A DNA stretch of 42,056 nucleotides from Candidatus Polarisedimenticolaceae bacterium. GTDB taxonomy: Bacteria > Pseudomonadota > Gammaproteobacteria > Chromatiales > Chromatiaceae. Below are positions 17,763-25,859 of the stretch, piece by piece (positions within the stretch are counted from its first letter, which is position 1; each line of letters opens with the position of its first letter). The position numbers and the translations under genes were made by a program. A model generated the notes under the pieces. That model saw only the letters and a list, made by a program, of their open reading frames with translations, ran no database searches and was not told the DNA's origin. The stretch spans positions 1-42,056 of the forward strand of contig JAKITT010000019.1 of NCBI GenBank assembly GCA_021647945.1, written 5' to 3'.

Positions 17763-20700
17763 TTAATCGAAGTCTAAAATATTATCTCTTTTTATACTCT
17801 CTGACTCTGGCTTCGGTGCCTCAATAGGTTCTATGAGTGGATCATCCCAACTGCCGGTTAACTTGTATTTGGTCTGAGCTGTTTCATCCACCTTGCCACC
17901 AATCAGCTTCTGCACACCCAATAGCACCGCGCCGACTAAAGGCCCACCGGCCAACAGCCCGACCAGAGGTATGCCGGCACTAATGGCCGGGGTGACGGTG
18001 ATAATCTGGTCATAATCATGTGTTGCCAAACCACTCCGGCCCACCATCTCAATTCTGGCGGATGGCCCTTCAATTACCATATCTTCTGTGTAGGCATCGC
18101 CTTTTTCAATCTGCATCGACCCGACAATGTCGTTAAACGCAAAACCATCGCCAAAAAGATCGGAGAAATCGAGCGTCATACGTCGACCTATTTCAGCGAT
18201 ACTGAGCAGACCAATCAGACGACCAATACCTGGGTCAACTGAGCGGAAACGACCATCACTGGCCAGCACATCTACATGGCCGCTCAGCGCCTCTGCCCGT
18301 AGCTGAGTCACCGGCAGCGACCACTTCAGTCGCATCGTCCCCCCCAGATTGGTGCCATGAATATTGGAGGCAAATTTAAGATCCTCTAACATCTGTCCAA
18401 GATTGCTGCAGTTGAGGAAGAGATCAAGCGTAGTGGTATGCTGCCCCCCTTGCAGTGTCCAACTCCCATCCGCGGAGACATCTAACTGCCTACCCTCCAG
18501 GCGAAAACCGCGCATATCGATGCCATTTTTCTGCGCTTGCAGGGCCACAGAGAGTTTACCCAGTAGCTTGTTATTCACCACCATTTTTTCAATATTGACC
18601 TTCAGTGGCGGAAATTCACGCGGATCATCCTCGGTAGGCACCAGCGGGGGCTTCTTGTCATTAACTGCCGCCACATCAAAATCAAAACCCAGATGGAGCT
18701 GTTTTAGATCAACACTGTTTTTATGGTGATCTGCCTCATCCTCATAGAGCCTCAAATGGCCATCCAATGCGGGGCCTGAGAACTGCACCTTCAGCAGCCC
18801 CGCCTCATCTCGCCCCTGTAGCGCCACCTGCTGCCACGTTTGGTCCAACCAATGCAGTGCACCAATATTCAGGTCAAACAGCAGTGGCAGTCGCTTGCCC
18901 CCCTGTTTACTCTTCTTCAGGCCATGCAGCCACTTATGCCAGAGCCCCCAATCTATCTGGTCAATATCACCGGCAATCTTGATCGCCGCCTCTTTTGGCA
19001 GCTTTGGTGACTTAGCACCTGGCTGAAGCGCCGCTTTCAGCAGTCGGCCACGTTTACCATCGACCAATAGGGTTGCATCAAGCCCCCCCCCATAATCGAT
19101 GTCAAAGCGGATTTTTTTAGGATGGGTCAGGTCACCATTTAGACGAAAGTAGTGCCTCTTATTTTTGGCCTTAGCCAATGGCGGCGGGGCATTGACGGCA
19201 ATGCCTTTGAGATCTGATTTAACCGCAACGGTGAGCGATCTGCGCCCTTTGCGCACCTTGCCAATACGCATCTCCAGATCAATATCTGCGGTGCCCTGTA
19301 GATGTTCTAGATAGATGCCCGGCAGCTTTTCAGCCAACCGTTTGCTATTGAGTGGTAACTTTTTAGCCCGCAGGATGATCGTCTGATCGGCATTGGTTGA
19401 GATCTTGACGCTGGTTTTCTCACCCAGCACGGTGGCCTGAATCGTTTTGGCTGAAACACCCTTTTCCGTGAATGCAAGATTGCCTCGCACCTCGGTTAAT
19501 TTCAGATCGAGTGTCGGCAGTGTCACCACAGCATCTAACCATGCCACATCACCCTTTATACGAAAACGATCATCATCACTCATCGGGATGGATAGATCGA
19601 TATTAACCTCCGCCTCACCAGCCACGTTTAGCGTCTCCACCAATGGGGCAAACTGCTCCGACAGGGTCGTCTCACCTAAGATTTTCATCAGGGTAGTGGA
19701 TGGGCCGCTTAACGCACTTTGAAGATGCACCGGCGTACCTTGGGTCATATCCTCAATCTGCACACGCGCCTCTTTCACATCACTCTGTAGCAGCTTGGCC
19801 TGTTTGATCTGGACATCCAACGAACTATTGAGAAACCGTACCTGCGCCTGCGCTTGCTTAATTGGCGGCCACTTTGGCATGTAGTCAAAGGTTGCATCAT
19901 CGACATCAAACAGTACCTGAAAATGGCCCTCATTGGCGGTGAATGGAAAGGCATTCAATGGGCCATGTAACGCCATCGTGCCGTTTGATATCTGACCACT
20001 CACCAAGGCACGATCAAGCCAGTTGACCAGATCCTCATGCATAATGGCGGTGGGCAGGTAGTGACGAATAGCGCTGAGAGAACCGCGATCAAAACGGGTC
20101 TGCATATCGATAAATAGTGGTTGCTGATCAAAGGGGATCTGTAGATCCATCGTGCTAACGGTATTGAACTCACCATCCGATAGGCGCATTTGGTCGGTGA
20201 GGAGCCGCAGAGCATCATCGGTGAGCTGCCAATCGACGCGGCCCTGAAGCTGATCAAATTTTATAGGCGCACGAAATAGACCGGCCAAATTAAGCGTAAA
20301 GTCATCTGAAAGTAGGTTAACGCTGCCCTGCTCAGCCGTGGCATTAAAGGCTAAATTGAGTCCATTAACACCGGGAATACCATCCAATGGTTGTGTATTC
20401 AAATTATTGAGCCGACCGGCCAAACGCCAATCATAGCGCCCCTCTGCCAACTCATTCAGGCGCAGATCAAAATCCCGTAGATCGACCTGTAGGGCCAATT
20501 TGGAGAGCAGTTGCAGCTGTTCATGATCTTGTGGCAGGAAGAACATCGCAATCGGTAAGATATCGCCAAGCTGGATAAATTTTACCCGGGCATGCAGATC
20601 AAGTCGTTGTTCTACATCACGCCCAACATCAAGAGCAAAGCCACTTTGAGACCAGACCACGCCTGATTTTGTGAGGCTCAATGCGGGTAGGCTCAACTGC

Positions 20701-21638
20701 CACCCCCCGGCACCTGCCTGCCAGCTAACACCACTCTTCAGGCGCTCCAGATGGTGCTGACGCACCTGCTGATCATGGCTGATAGTGAGCTTTAGATGAT
20801 GCACATCAAAATCACCTTCAAGCTGAGTCAGACGGCTCTCCTCCCAGCGTGTCCAGATCTCTGCATCCAGCGTGCCCTGATCAATCTGCGTCCCCTGAGG
20901 ACGACGCGCGGCAAGCAGCTCACCCAACGCGAGCTGTCCCGCTTTGAAGTAGACCTCTCCCCGCCACCCCCCTGGCTCCGCCAAATCACCGGCCAGTTCT
21001 GCGCGCAACTCAATTCGACTCTGCAAGTTTGCACCCAGCTGAGCCTCCGCCTTCAGCCAATGTCTGCCCCCCTGATTGACCAGGGCGACATTAACATCAC
21101 TAAAACGGAGCGGGGGTGCTTCGATACGTTGGTTCTTCCAAAAGACCTCACTATCTTGCAGCAGCAGTTCACTCTCTTGGAAGAGCAGCCCCCCCACTGC
21201 GCCACTGGTGGATTGTGATGAGCCCTCAAAACCCTCCAGAACAACCGTGCCATCCTTCTGCAAAATAAGCTGTAGACGTGTCCCGACCAGCATGATTTTG
21301 CCCAATGTCAGGCGCTGATCCATCAGACTATCTTTTAGATTAATTTGCGCATGCAGCTCACGCGCATAGAGCTGTTGGCGACCGCTAACAGGGTCAATGA
21401 GGGCGACATCTTTCAGCACCACCTCAAGATGAACGCCCCACATGCCGGCACTAATCTTGCCAATTTTTATTGGCTGGCCAATCTCAGCCGCGACAAGCTG
21501 TTCCAGATCACCCCGATACTGCTGCAACGACGGCAGAAGGTAGGCACGCACGACGATAATCAGCAACGCAACCAATAGCAGCAGAAGCACTAGGCTGCGC
21601 ACACAAAAGGTGGTGGTTCGGCAGTTAAGGATAGACAT
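17763..21638 (-). CDS. yhdP: YhdP family AsmA-like envelope protein
   Basis: 1291 residues, typical of YhdP. One N-terminal transmembrane helix (SLVLLLLLVALLIIVVRAYLL, about 15-35) is followed by a very long periplasmic beta-rich region and a C-terminal AsmA-type part (GLLSIAEIGRRMTLDFSDLFGDGFAFNDIVG, then ATHDYDQIITVTPAIS). YhdP, TamB and YdbH are thought to bridge the periplasm and carry phospholipids to the outer membrane. The gene lies between rng and nit-tldD, its usual place. Confidence 0.93.
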   Translation of the reverse strand: MSILNCRTTTFCVRSLVLLLLLVALLIIVVRAYLLPSLQQYRGDLEQLVAAEIGQPIKIGKISAGMWGVHLEVVLKDVALIDPVSGRQQLYARELHAQINLKDSLMDQRLTLGKIMLVGTRLQLILQKDGTVVLEGFEGSSQSTSGAVGGLLFQESELLLQDSEVFWKNQRIEAPPLRFSDVNVALVNQGGRHWLKAEAQLGANLQSRIELRAELAGDLAEPGGWRGEVYFKAGQLALGELLAARRPQGTQIDQGTLDAEIWTRWEESRLTQLEGDFDVHHLKLTISHDQQVRQHHLERLKSGVSWQAGAGGWQLSLPALSLTKSGVVWSQSGFALDVGRDVEQRLDLHARVKFIQLGDILPIAMFFLPQDHEQLQLLSKLALQVDLRDFDLRLNELAEGRYDWRLAGRLNNLNTQPLDGIPGVNGLNLAFNATAEQGSVNLLSDDFTLNLAGLFRAPIKFDQLQGRVDWQLTDDALRLLTDQMRLSDGEFNTVSTMDLQIPFDQQPLFIDMQTRFDRGSLSAIRHYLPTAIMHEDLVNWLDRALVSGQISNGTMALHGPLNAFPFTANEGHFQVLFDVDDATFDYMPKWPPIKQAQAQVRFLNSSLDVQIKQAKLLQSDVKEARVQIEDMTQGTPVHLQSALSGPSTTLMKILGETTLSEQFAPLVETLNVAGEAEVNIDLSIPMSDDDRFRIKGDVAWLDAVVTLPTLDLKLTEVRGNLAFTEKGVSAKTIQATVLGEKTSVKISTNADQTIILRAKKLPLNSKRLAEKLPGIYLEHLQGTADIDLEMRIGKVRKGRRSLTVAVKSDLKGIAVNAPPPLAKAKNKRHYFRLNGDLTHPKKIRFDIDYGGGLDATLLVDGKRGRLLKAALQPGAKSPKLPKEAAIKIAGDIDQIDWGLWHKWLHGLKKSKQGGKRLPLLFDLNIGALHWLDQTWQQVALQGRDEAGLLKVQFSGPALDGHLRLYEDEADHHKNSVDLKQLHLGFDFDVAAVNDKKPPLVPTEDDPREFPPLKVNIEKMVVNNKLLGKLSVALQAQKNGIDMRGFRLEGRQLDVSADGSWTLQGGQHTTTLDLFLNCSNLGQMLEDLKFASNIHGTNLGGTMRLKWSLPVTQLRAEALSGHVDVLASDGRFRSVDPGIGRLIGLLSIAEIGRRMTLDFSDLFGDGFAFNDIVGSMQIEKGDAYTEDMVIEGPSARIEMVGRSGLATHDYDQIITVTPAISAGIPLVGLLAGGPLVGAVLLGVQKLIGGKVDETAQTKYKLTGSWDDPLIEPIEAPKPESESIKRDNILDFD

Positions 21639-21711
21639 CGTAGTCGCTGTGTTTTCCCTAAAGGGTTCTACTCAACTTGCTTGAAACGCAGGGGCAGGAG
21701 ATTTGCAGCAC

Positions 21712-23178
21712 CTACACCAAAACCACATCATAGTGCTCCTGAGTATAGAGTGCTTCAACCTGTAGCTTAATCGGTTTACCAATGAACTGCTCCAGACTGG
21801 CGAGGTTAGTTGACTCCTCATCTAGCAGACGATCAATCACCTCTTGTGAGGCAAGCACCAACAGTGATTCCGCATCAAACTCACGTGCCTCACGCATAAT
21901 TTCACGGAAGACCTCATAGCAGGTGGTCTCTGCCGTCTTCAATGTGCCACGACCGGCGCAACAGGGGCAGGGTTCGCACAGCACATGACCGAGCGATTCA
22001 CGGGTGCGTTTGCGTGTCATCTCCACCAAACCAAGTGATGAGACCTCACAGATCTGGCTCTTGGCATGATCCTTAGCCAGATATTTCTCCAGCGCACGCA
22101 ACACCTGTCGACGATGCTCTGGGTCTTGCATATCGATAAAATCGATAATGATCATGCCGCCAAGATTACGTAACCGCAGCTGACGACAGATCGTTTGCGC
22201 CGCCTCCAGGTTGGTCTTAAAGATGGTCTCCTCTAACGTGCGATGGCCGACAAAAGAGCCGGTGTTGACATCCACGGTGGTCATCGCCTCCGTCTGATCA
22301 ATCACCAAATGACCGCCTGATTTTAGCTGTACCTTACTGTCCAGCGCCTTTTGGATCTCATCTTCAACACCAAATAGATCAAACAGTGGGCGCTCACCGG
22401 GGTAGTACTCCAGCTTAAATTTGATCTCAGGGATCAGCTTCTGGGTAAAAGAGATCGCCCTCTCATAGGTCTCACGTGAGTCGATACGAATCTTCTCCAG
22501 ATCATCGCCCACCAGATCACGTAGCGCCCGCAGTGCCAATGGGAGATCGGCATGGATCAACTCAACACCATCTGCGGCACCGCTGCGTTCCAAAATAGAT
22601 TGCCAGAGACGAGAGAGAAAACGCATATCGCACTGCAGTGATTCGGCCTCCATCCCCTCTGCCGCCGTGCGGGCGATGAAGTTGCCCTTGACCTCATCAT
22701 CCTCGCAGAAGCTGGCGAGAATACCGCGTAATCGAGTGCGCTCATCGTCATCCTCAATACGCTGAGAGATGCCGGTGCTGGAGAGGTGGGGAAGAAAGAC
22801 CAGATAACGCGATGGGATGGCAATATTGGTCGTTAAACGCGCACCCTTGCTACCGATGGGGTCTTTCAGCACCTGAACAAGCACCTCGCCCCCTTCACGC
22901 AACTGCTCGGTAATCAGCGGCGCGGTTTTATCACCATTACCACTGGTTGAGCTGCTACCGATATCAGAGCTGTGCAGAAAAGCGGTGCGCTCCAGCCCCA
23001 CCTCAATAAAAGCGGCCTGCATGCCTGGCAGTATGCGTGAGACACGCCCTTTGTAGATATTGCCGACGATGCCACGTTTACTGGCACGCTCGATAATCAA
23101 CTCCTGTACTACACCATTCTCAACCAACGCCACCCGTGTTTCGGGGGGGGTCACATTAATCAGAAGCTCTTCACTCAT
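21712..23178 (-). CDS. rng: Ribonuclease G
   Basis: 488 residues. It has an N-terminal S1 RNA-binding domain (about 38-125, GNIYKGRVSRILPGMQAAFIEVG). The RNase E/G catalytic core has the metal-binding aspartates in TVDVNTGSFVG and IIIDFIDM. A zinc-link cysteine pair lies in CEPCPCC. There is no long C-terminal scaffold, which separates RNase G from RNase E. It processes the 16S rRNA 5' end and decays some mRNAs. It follows maf and precedes yhdP. Confidence 0.96.
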   Translation of the reverse strand: MSEELLINVTPPETRVALVENGVVQELIIERASKRGIVGNIYKGRVSRILPGMQAAFIEVGLERTAFLHSSDIGSSSTSGNGDKTAPLITEQLREGGEVLVQVLKDPIGSKGARLTTNIAIPSRYLVFLPHLSSTGISQRIEDDDERTRLRGILASFCEDDEVKGNFIARTAAEGMEAESLQCDMRFLSRLWQSILERSGAADGVELIHADLPLALRALRDLVGDDLEKIRIDSRETYERAISFTQKLIPEIKFKLEYYPGERPLFDLFGVEDEIQKALDSKVQLKSGGHLVIDQTEAMTTVDVNTGSFVGHRTLEETIFKTNLEAAQTICRQLRLRNLGGMIIIDFIDMQDPEHRRQVLRALEKYLAKDHAKSQICEVSSLGLVEMTRKRTRESLGHVLCEPCPCCAGRGTLKTAETTCYEVFREIMREAREFDAESLLVLASQEVIDRLLDEESTNLASLEQFIGKPIKLQVEALYTQEHYDVVLV

Positions 23179-23267
23179 CTTTCACCACTATTTATTAAAT
23201 TGTTATAACAGGAGACTTTTGTACGGAAAATAGGTTCCACTCTGGCGAGGAGAGCGGCCATCATTTT

Positions 23268-23891
23268 TTAACGCTGCTGGGGCGAAACGTCGGCATCATA
23301 CGAAGGTCTCAACAAATCATAACCAGCGTCATAGAGCAGCTCCGCCGTCTCAAAAAGAGGCAGCCCCATGACACCCGAATAGCTGCCATTTAGATTGGAG
23401 ATAAACAACGCTGCCGCCCCCTGAATGGCATAACCACCCGCCTTATCCAACGGCTCACCACTCTGCCAGTAGGCCACTATCTCATCATCGGAGATGAGGC
23501 GAAAGGTGACCTCATTGCAACTGATTCGCACATGGGTCTCACCATCCACCAGTGCGACACCGCTATAGACCTCATGGGTGCGCCCTGAGAGCCGCTGCAA
23601 CATGGCAAATGCATCTGCCTCATCGACCGGTTTGCCCATAATTTGCGAACCAATCACCACCGCCGTATCTGCCGCCAACACCGGCGTTTTCATCATCTTC
23701 GACTGCGCATGCCAACCGGCCCACGCCTTTTCACTCGCCACACGGCTGACATAAGCGGCAGGCAGTTCACCCGCATGTTGCTGCTCATCAATATCAACAG
23801 ATATCACTTGGAAGTCGACGCCGATCTGCGTCAACAGCTCTCGGCGACGTGGTGATTGTGACGCAAGGAGTAATCTCTGTTCTCTATTCAT
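23268..23891 (-). CDS. maf: Maf-like nucleoside triphosphate pyrophosphatase (dTTP/UTP type)
   Basis: 207 residues from the ATG at 23891; a GTG at 23900 overlapping the rlmH stop is an alternative. The Maf signature LASQSPRRRELLTQIGV and the catalytic Asp region VLAADTAVVI are present, as are KPVDEADAFAMLQRLSGRTHEVYSGVAL and the C-terminal GVMGLPLFET. Its place before rng supports the YhdE-type dTTP/UTP pyrophosphatase, which removes non-canonical nucleotides. Substrate preference is inferred. Confidence 0.92.
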   Translation of the reverse strand: MNREQRLLLASQSPRRRELLTQIGVDFQVISVDIDEQQHAGELPAAYVSRVASEKAWAGWHAQSKMMKTPVLAADTAVVIGSQIMGKPVDEADAFAMLQRLSGRTHEVYSGVALVDGETHVRISCNEVTFRLISDDEIVAYWQSGEPLDKAGGYAIQGAAALFISNLNGSYSGVMGLPLFETAELLYDAGYDLLRPSYDADVSPQQR

Positions 23892-23896
23892 TCGAT

Positions 23897-24367
23897 TCAC
23901 GCTCGATGATAAGGGTGATTATTGAGCAGGCTCCAGGCGCGATAGAGCTGCTCTGAGAGCAGTACACGCACCAGCGGGTGGGGCAGTGTCAGCGGTGATA
24001 GCGACCATCGCAAGTCGGCCCGCTGCTGGCAGCTTTCGGCCAACCCTTCGGGGCCACCCACCAACAATGCGATATCTGGGCCATCTGCCAACCAACCACC
24101 CAGTTTTTTAGCCAACTGCGAGGTACTCCACGCACGCCCTTCAACCTCCAGCGTGACCACTCGGCAGCTACGGGGGATCGCCTTCAACATCCGCTCACCT
24201 TCGTCACGCACCACACGAGCAATATCTGCCCCTTTACCTCGACGGCCGGGAGCAATCTCAACCAGCTTCAAGGCGCACTCAGAGGGCATGCGCTTAGCGT
24301 ACTCCTGGTAACCCTCTTCAACCCAGCGTGGCATACGGTTTCCAACGGCAATCAGATAGATATTCAT
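23897..24367 (-). CDS. rlmH: 23S rRNA (pseudouridine1915-N3)-methyltransferase
   Basis: 156 residues, the normal RlmH length. A SPOUT-fold methyltransferase acting on 70S ribosomes. Visible motifs are the start [26 protein letters not shown], the cofactor loop LLVGGPEGL and the C-terminal [28 protein letters not shown]. In many Gammaproteobacteria rsfS lies just upstream, but here the upstream 398 bp are non-coding, so rlmH appears to head its transcript. Confidence 0.96.
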   Translation of the reverse strand: MNIYLIAVGNRMPRWVEEGYQEYAKRMPSECALKLVEIAPGRRGKGADIARVVRDEGERMLKAIPRSCRVVTLEVEGRAWSTSQLAKKLGGWLADGPDIALLVGGPEGLAESCQQRADLRWSLSPLTLPHPLVRVLLSEQLYRAWSLLNNHPYHRA

Positions 24368-24514
24368 GGAGAACTATTCTACGTCATCTTCTGCTATCGG
24401 GCTGTGATTGTTTACCAACAACCTACACTTGGAGAACCACCATCGTTAAATAAAGAAAAAGGGGGTATCCACTTCATTGGTCTTTTTCCACTCCAGTCAT
24501 TTTATGCTCGTGTG

Positions 24515-24535
24515 TAGGGTCGCATTTATGCGACC
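24515..24535 (+). repeat. REP-like palindrome with GTAG head (GTAGGGTCGCAT..ATGCGACC)
   Basis: GGTCGCAT (24518-24525) pairs perfectly with ATGCGACC (24528-24535) across a two-base centre, and GTAG lies directly before the stem. A GTAG or GGAG tetranucleotide next to an imperfect palindrome is the defining form of RAYT-linked REP sequences. A similar GTAGGGT-led palindrome is at 36330-36357. Confidence 0.65.
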
Positions 24536-24552
24536 AGCCGAACCTGCAAACA

Positions 24553-24619
24553 TGCACATGACAGGGATTGTTCCCAACAATCCTTCTGCATTCCCTCCTT
24601 CCATGGAGGTCAATGTGCA
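24553..24619. repeat. Branched inverted-repeat element (three stems)
   Basis: An outer 7-bp stem pairs TGCACAT (24553-24559) with ATGTGCA (24613-24619). Inside it are a perfect 8-bp hairpin, GGATTGTT-CCC-AACAATCC (24565-24583), and a 5-bp hairpin, CCTCC..GGAGG (24594-24609). Together they would fold as a three-way junction in DNA or RNA. It may be a dispersed repeat or a structured leader of either flanking gene; its function is unknown. Confidence 0.6.
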
Positions 24620-24765
24620 CCTACAGCCATATTAGGCCAATGGAGTAGATACCCCTTTAAAGAAATTCTGGCTAGACTTCAAGAGAGAGTAGATCAACCC
24701 AATACGACTCAAGCAGGGTTGGTTCGAGACTATCCGCAAGCAAAGGAGTGTGATAGCGTCAAACT

Positions 24766-25188
24766 ATGCCATCACGTGAGTATATTCGTCACCCCTCCAA
24801 CATCCCCATTGGCTACACGCTTGATGCGGCGGTTGAAGAGAAACACCAGCGCCGCCGCCTGAGAAATGTCAGCGAGGGGGGGCTCTGCTTTGTTTCCGAT
24901 ACGAAGATTAAACAGGGTTGTGATATCCAAATCTATATTCCACTCTGCCAACCCACATTCAAGGCCCATGGCGTTGTCGCGTGGTGTCAACCTATTGATG
25001 AAAAACATTTTGATATTGGTGTTGAATTCCAAGATGAGAGCATCCATTTCACCCTCCGCATGGTCGAACAGCTCTGTCACATCGAAGAGTACAAACAGCA
25101 GATACTAGAGAGTGAAGATAGAGAGCTCAGCGATGAAGAGGCCGCCACTGAGTGGATCAAAAAATATGCTGGGCAGTTCCCGCAATAG
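24766..25188 (+). CDS. PilZ domain protein (probable c-di-GMP binder)
   Basis: 140 residues. The c-di-GMP motifs are R4xxxR8 (REYIR) and N34xS36xxG39 (NVSEGG), followed by beta strands ending in FDIGVEFQD. The last 45 residues are acidic and helical. Single-domain PilZ proteins act as adaptors that turn c-di-GMP level into changes of motility or surface behaviour. No cyclase or phosphodiesterase gene is adjacent, so its target is open. Confidence 0.88.
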   Translation: MPSREYIRHPSNIPIGYTLDAAVEEKHQRRRLRNVSEGGLCFVSDTKIKQGCDIQIYIPLCQPTFKAHGVVAWCQPIDEKHFDIGVEFQDESIHFTLRMVEQLCHIEEYKQQILESEDRELSDEEAATEWIKKYAGQFPQ

Positions 25189-25206
25189 ATCTCATCGCAG
25201 TTACCG

Positions 25207-25836
25207 CTAACCCTCTTTTATCGCTAACGCTACCGTATAAGATTTACCCTGCTTCAGCTTGTCATAGTTACCAAAGACCTCATTCAGATTACGCTTCATA
25301 TACTGGCGCAGTCCGTTGATGGTCACCAGATAGAGTCGCCCCCCAGGATTGAGCAGATGCAGCGCATCATGCAAGATGAGCGACATCATCTCTTTACCCA
25401 CCTTGGCAGGGATATTGGAGGCGATCAGATCAAAACGCGCATTTTTATCCACCTGATCAAAACCGTTACTCAAGATCGCTTCCGCATTTTTTATACCGTT
25501 ATTCTCAGCATTGAGATTGCTGTAACGCACCGCCACAAAATCCTTATCCAACATTAGCGTTTTGCCCTGGGGTGCTTGTCGCGCCATGCTCAAGCCAATA
25601 GGGCCGTAACCACAACCTAAATCGAGGCAGTTATCGGTGGGTGAGATCTCAAGCCGGTCGAGAAGCAGGTGCGTCCCTTCATCAATCGCCCGAGGCGAAA
25701 AGAGGCCCCAGGTGGTGCGAAAGGTCCACTCACTCCCCAGCAATGAGGTGTTGAAGGTGACGTCGGCACGTAGCCGTTTGAGTTCTGCTGTTGTTAACAT
25801 GGGGCGCAGTTTCACTGGAGCGGAGGGGGAAGTCAA
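25207..25836 (-). CDS. Class I SAM-dependent methyltransferase, RsmC/MTS-like
   Basis: 209 residues from a TTG at 25836, or 197 from the ATG at 25800. The region TFRTTWGLFSPRAIDEGTHLLLD, the SAM-binding CLDLGCGYGPIGLSMA and the late GGRLYLVTINGLRQ match the small methyltransferase domain related to RsmC/RlmG. The usual catalytic NPPF/NPPY is replaced by NIPAK, so the substrate may differ from N2-guanine in rRNA. It converges with the PilZ gene, and its start lies 23 bp beyond the end of the 1627-residue DUF4157 gene. It may be chromosomal backbone at the border of the injection-system region. Confidence 0.85.
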   Translation of the reverse strand: MTSPSAPVKLRPMLTTAELKRLRADVTFNTSLLGSEWTFRTTWGLFSPRAIDEGTHLLLDRLEISPTDNCLDLGCGYGPIGLSMARQAPQGKTLMLDKDFVAVRYSNLNAENNGIKNAEAILSNGFDQVDKNARFDLIASNIPAKVGKEMMSLILHDALHLLNPGGRLYLVTINGLRQYMKRNLNEVFGNYDKLKQGKSYTVALAIKEG

Positions 25837-25859
25837 TCTGACTCTCTATTTTAATGGGG

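Larger units (their letters stand above)
24368..24765. other. 398-bp non-coding spacer between divergent rlmH and PilZ genes
   Basis: No convincing reading frame is present on either strand. The middle third is rich in inverted repeats: a GTAGGGT-led palindrome (24515-24535) and a branched structure (24553-24619). The promoters of rlmH and the PilZ gene must lie here, but no strong -35/-10 pair stands out. Confidence 0.7.

Noticed and set aside
24368-24765. rsfS remnant upstream of rlmH
   Set aside because: No RsfS-like reading frame is present on either strand in the spacer.
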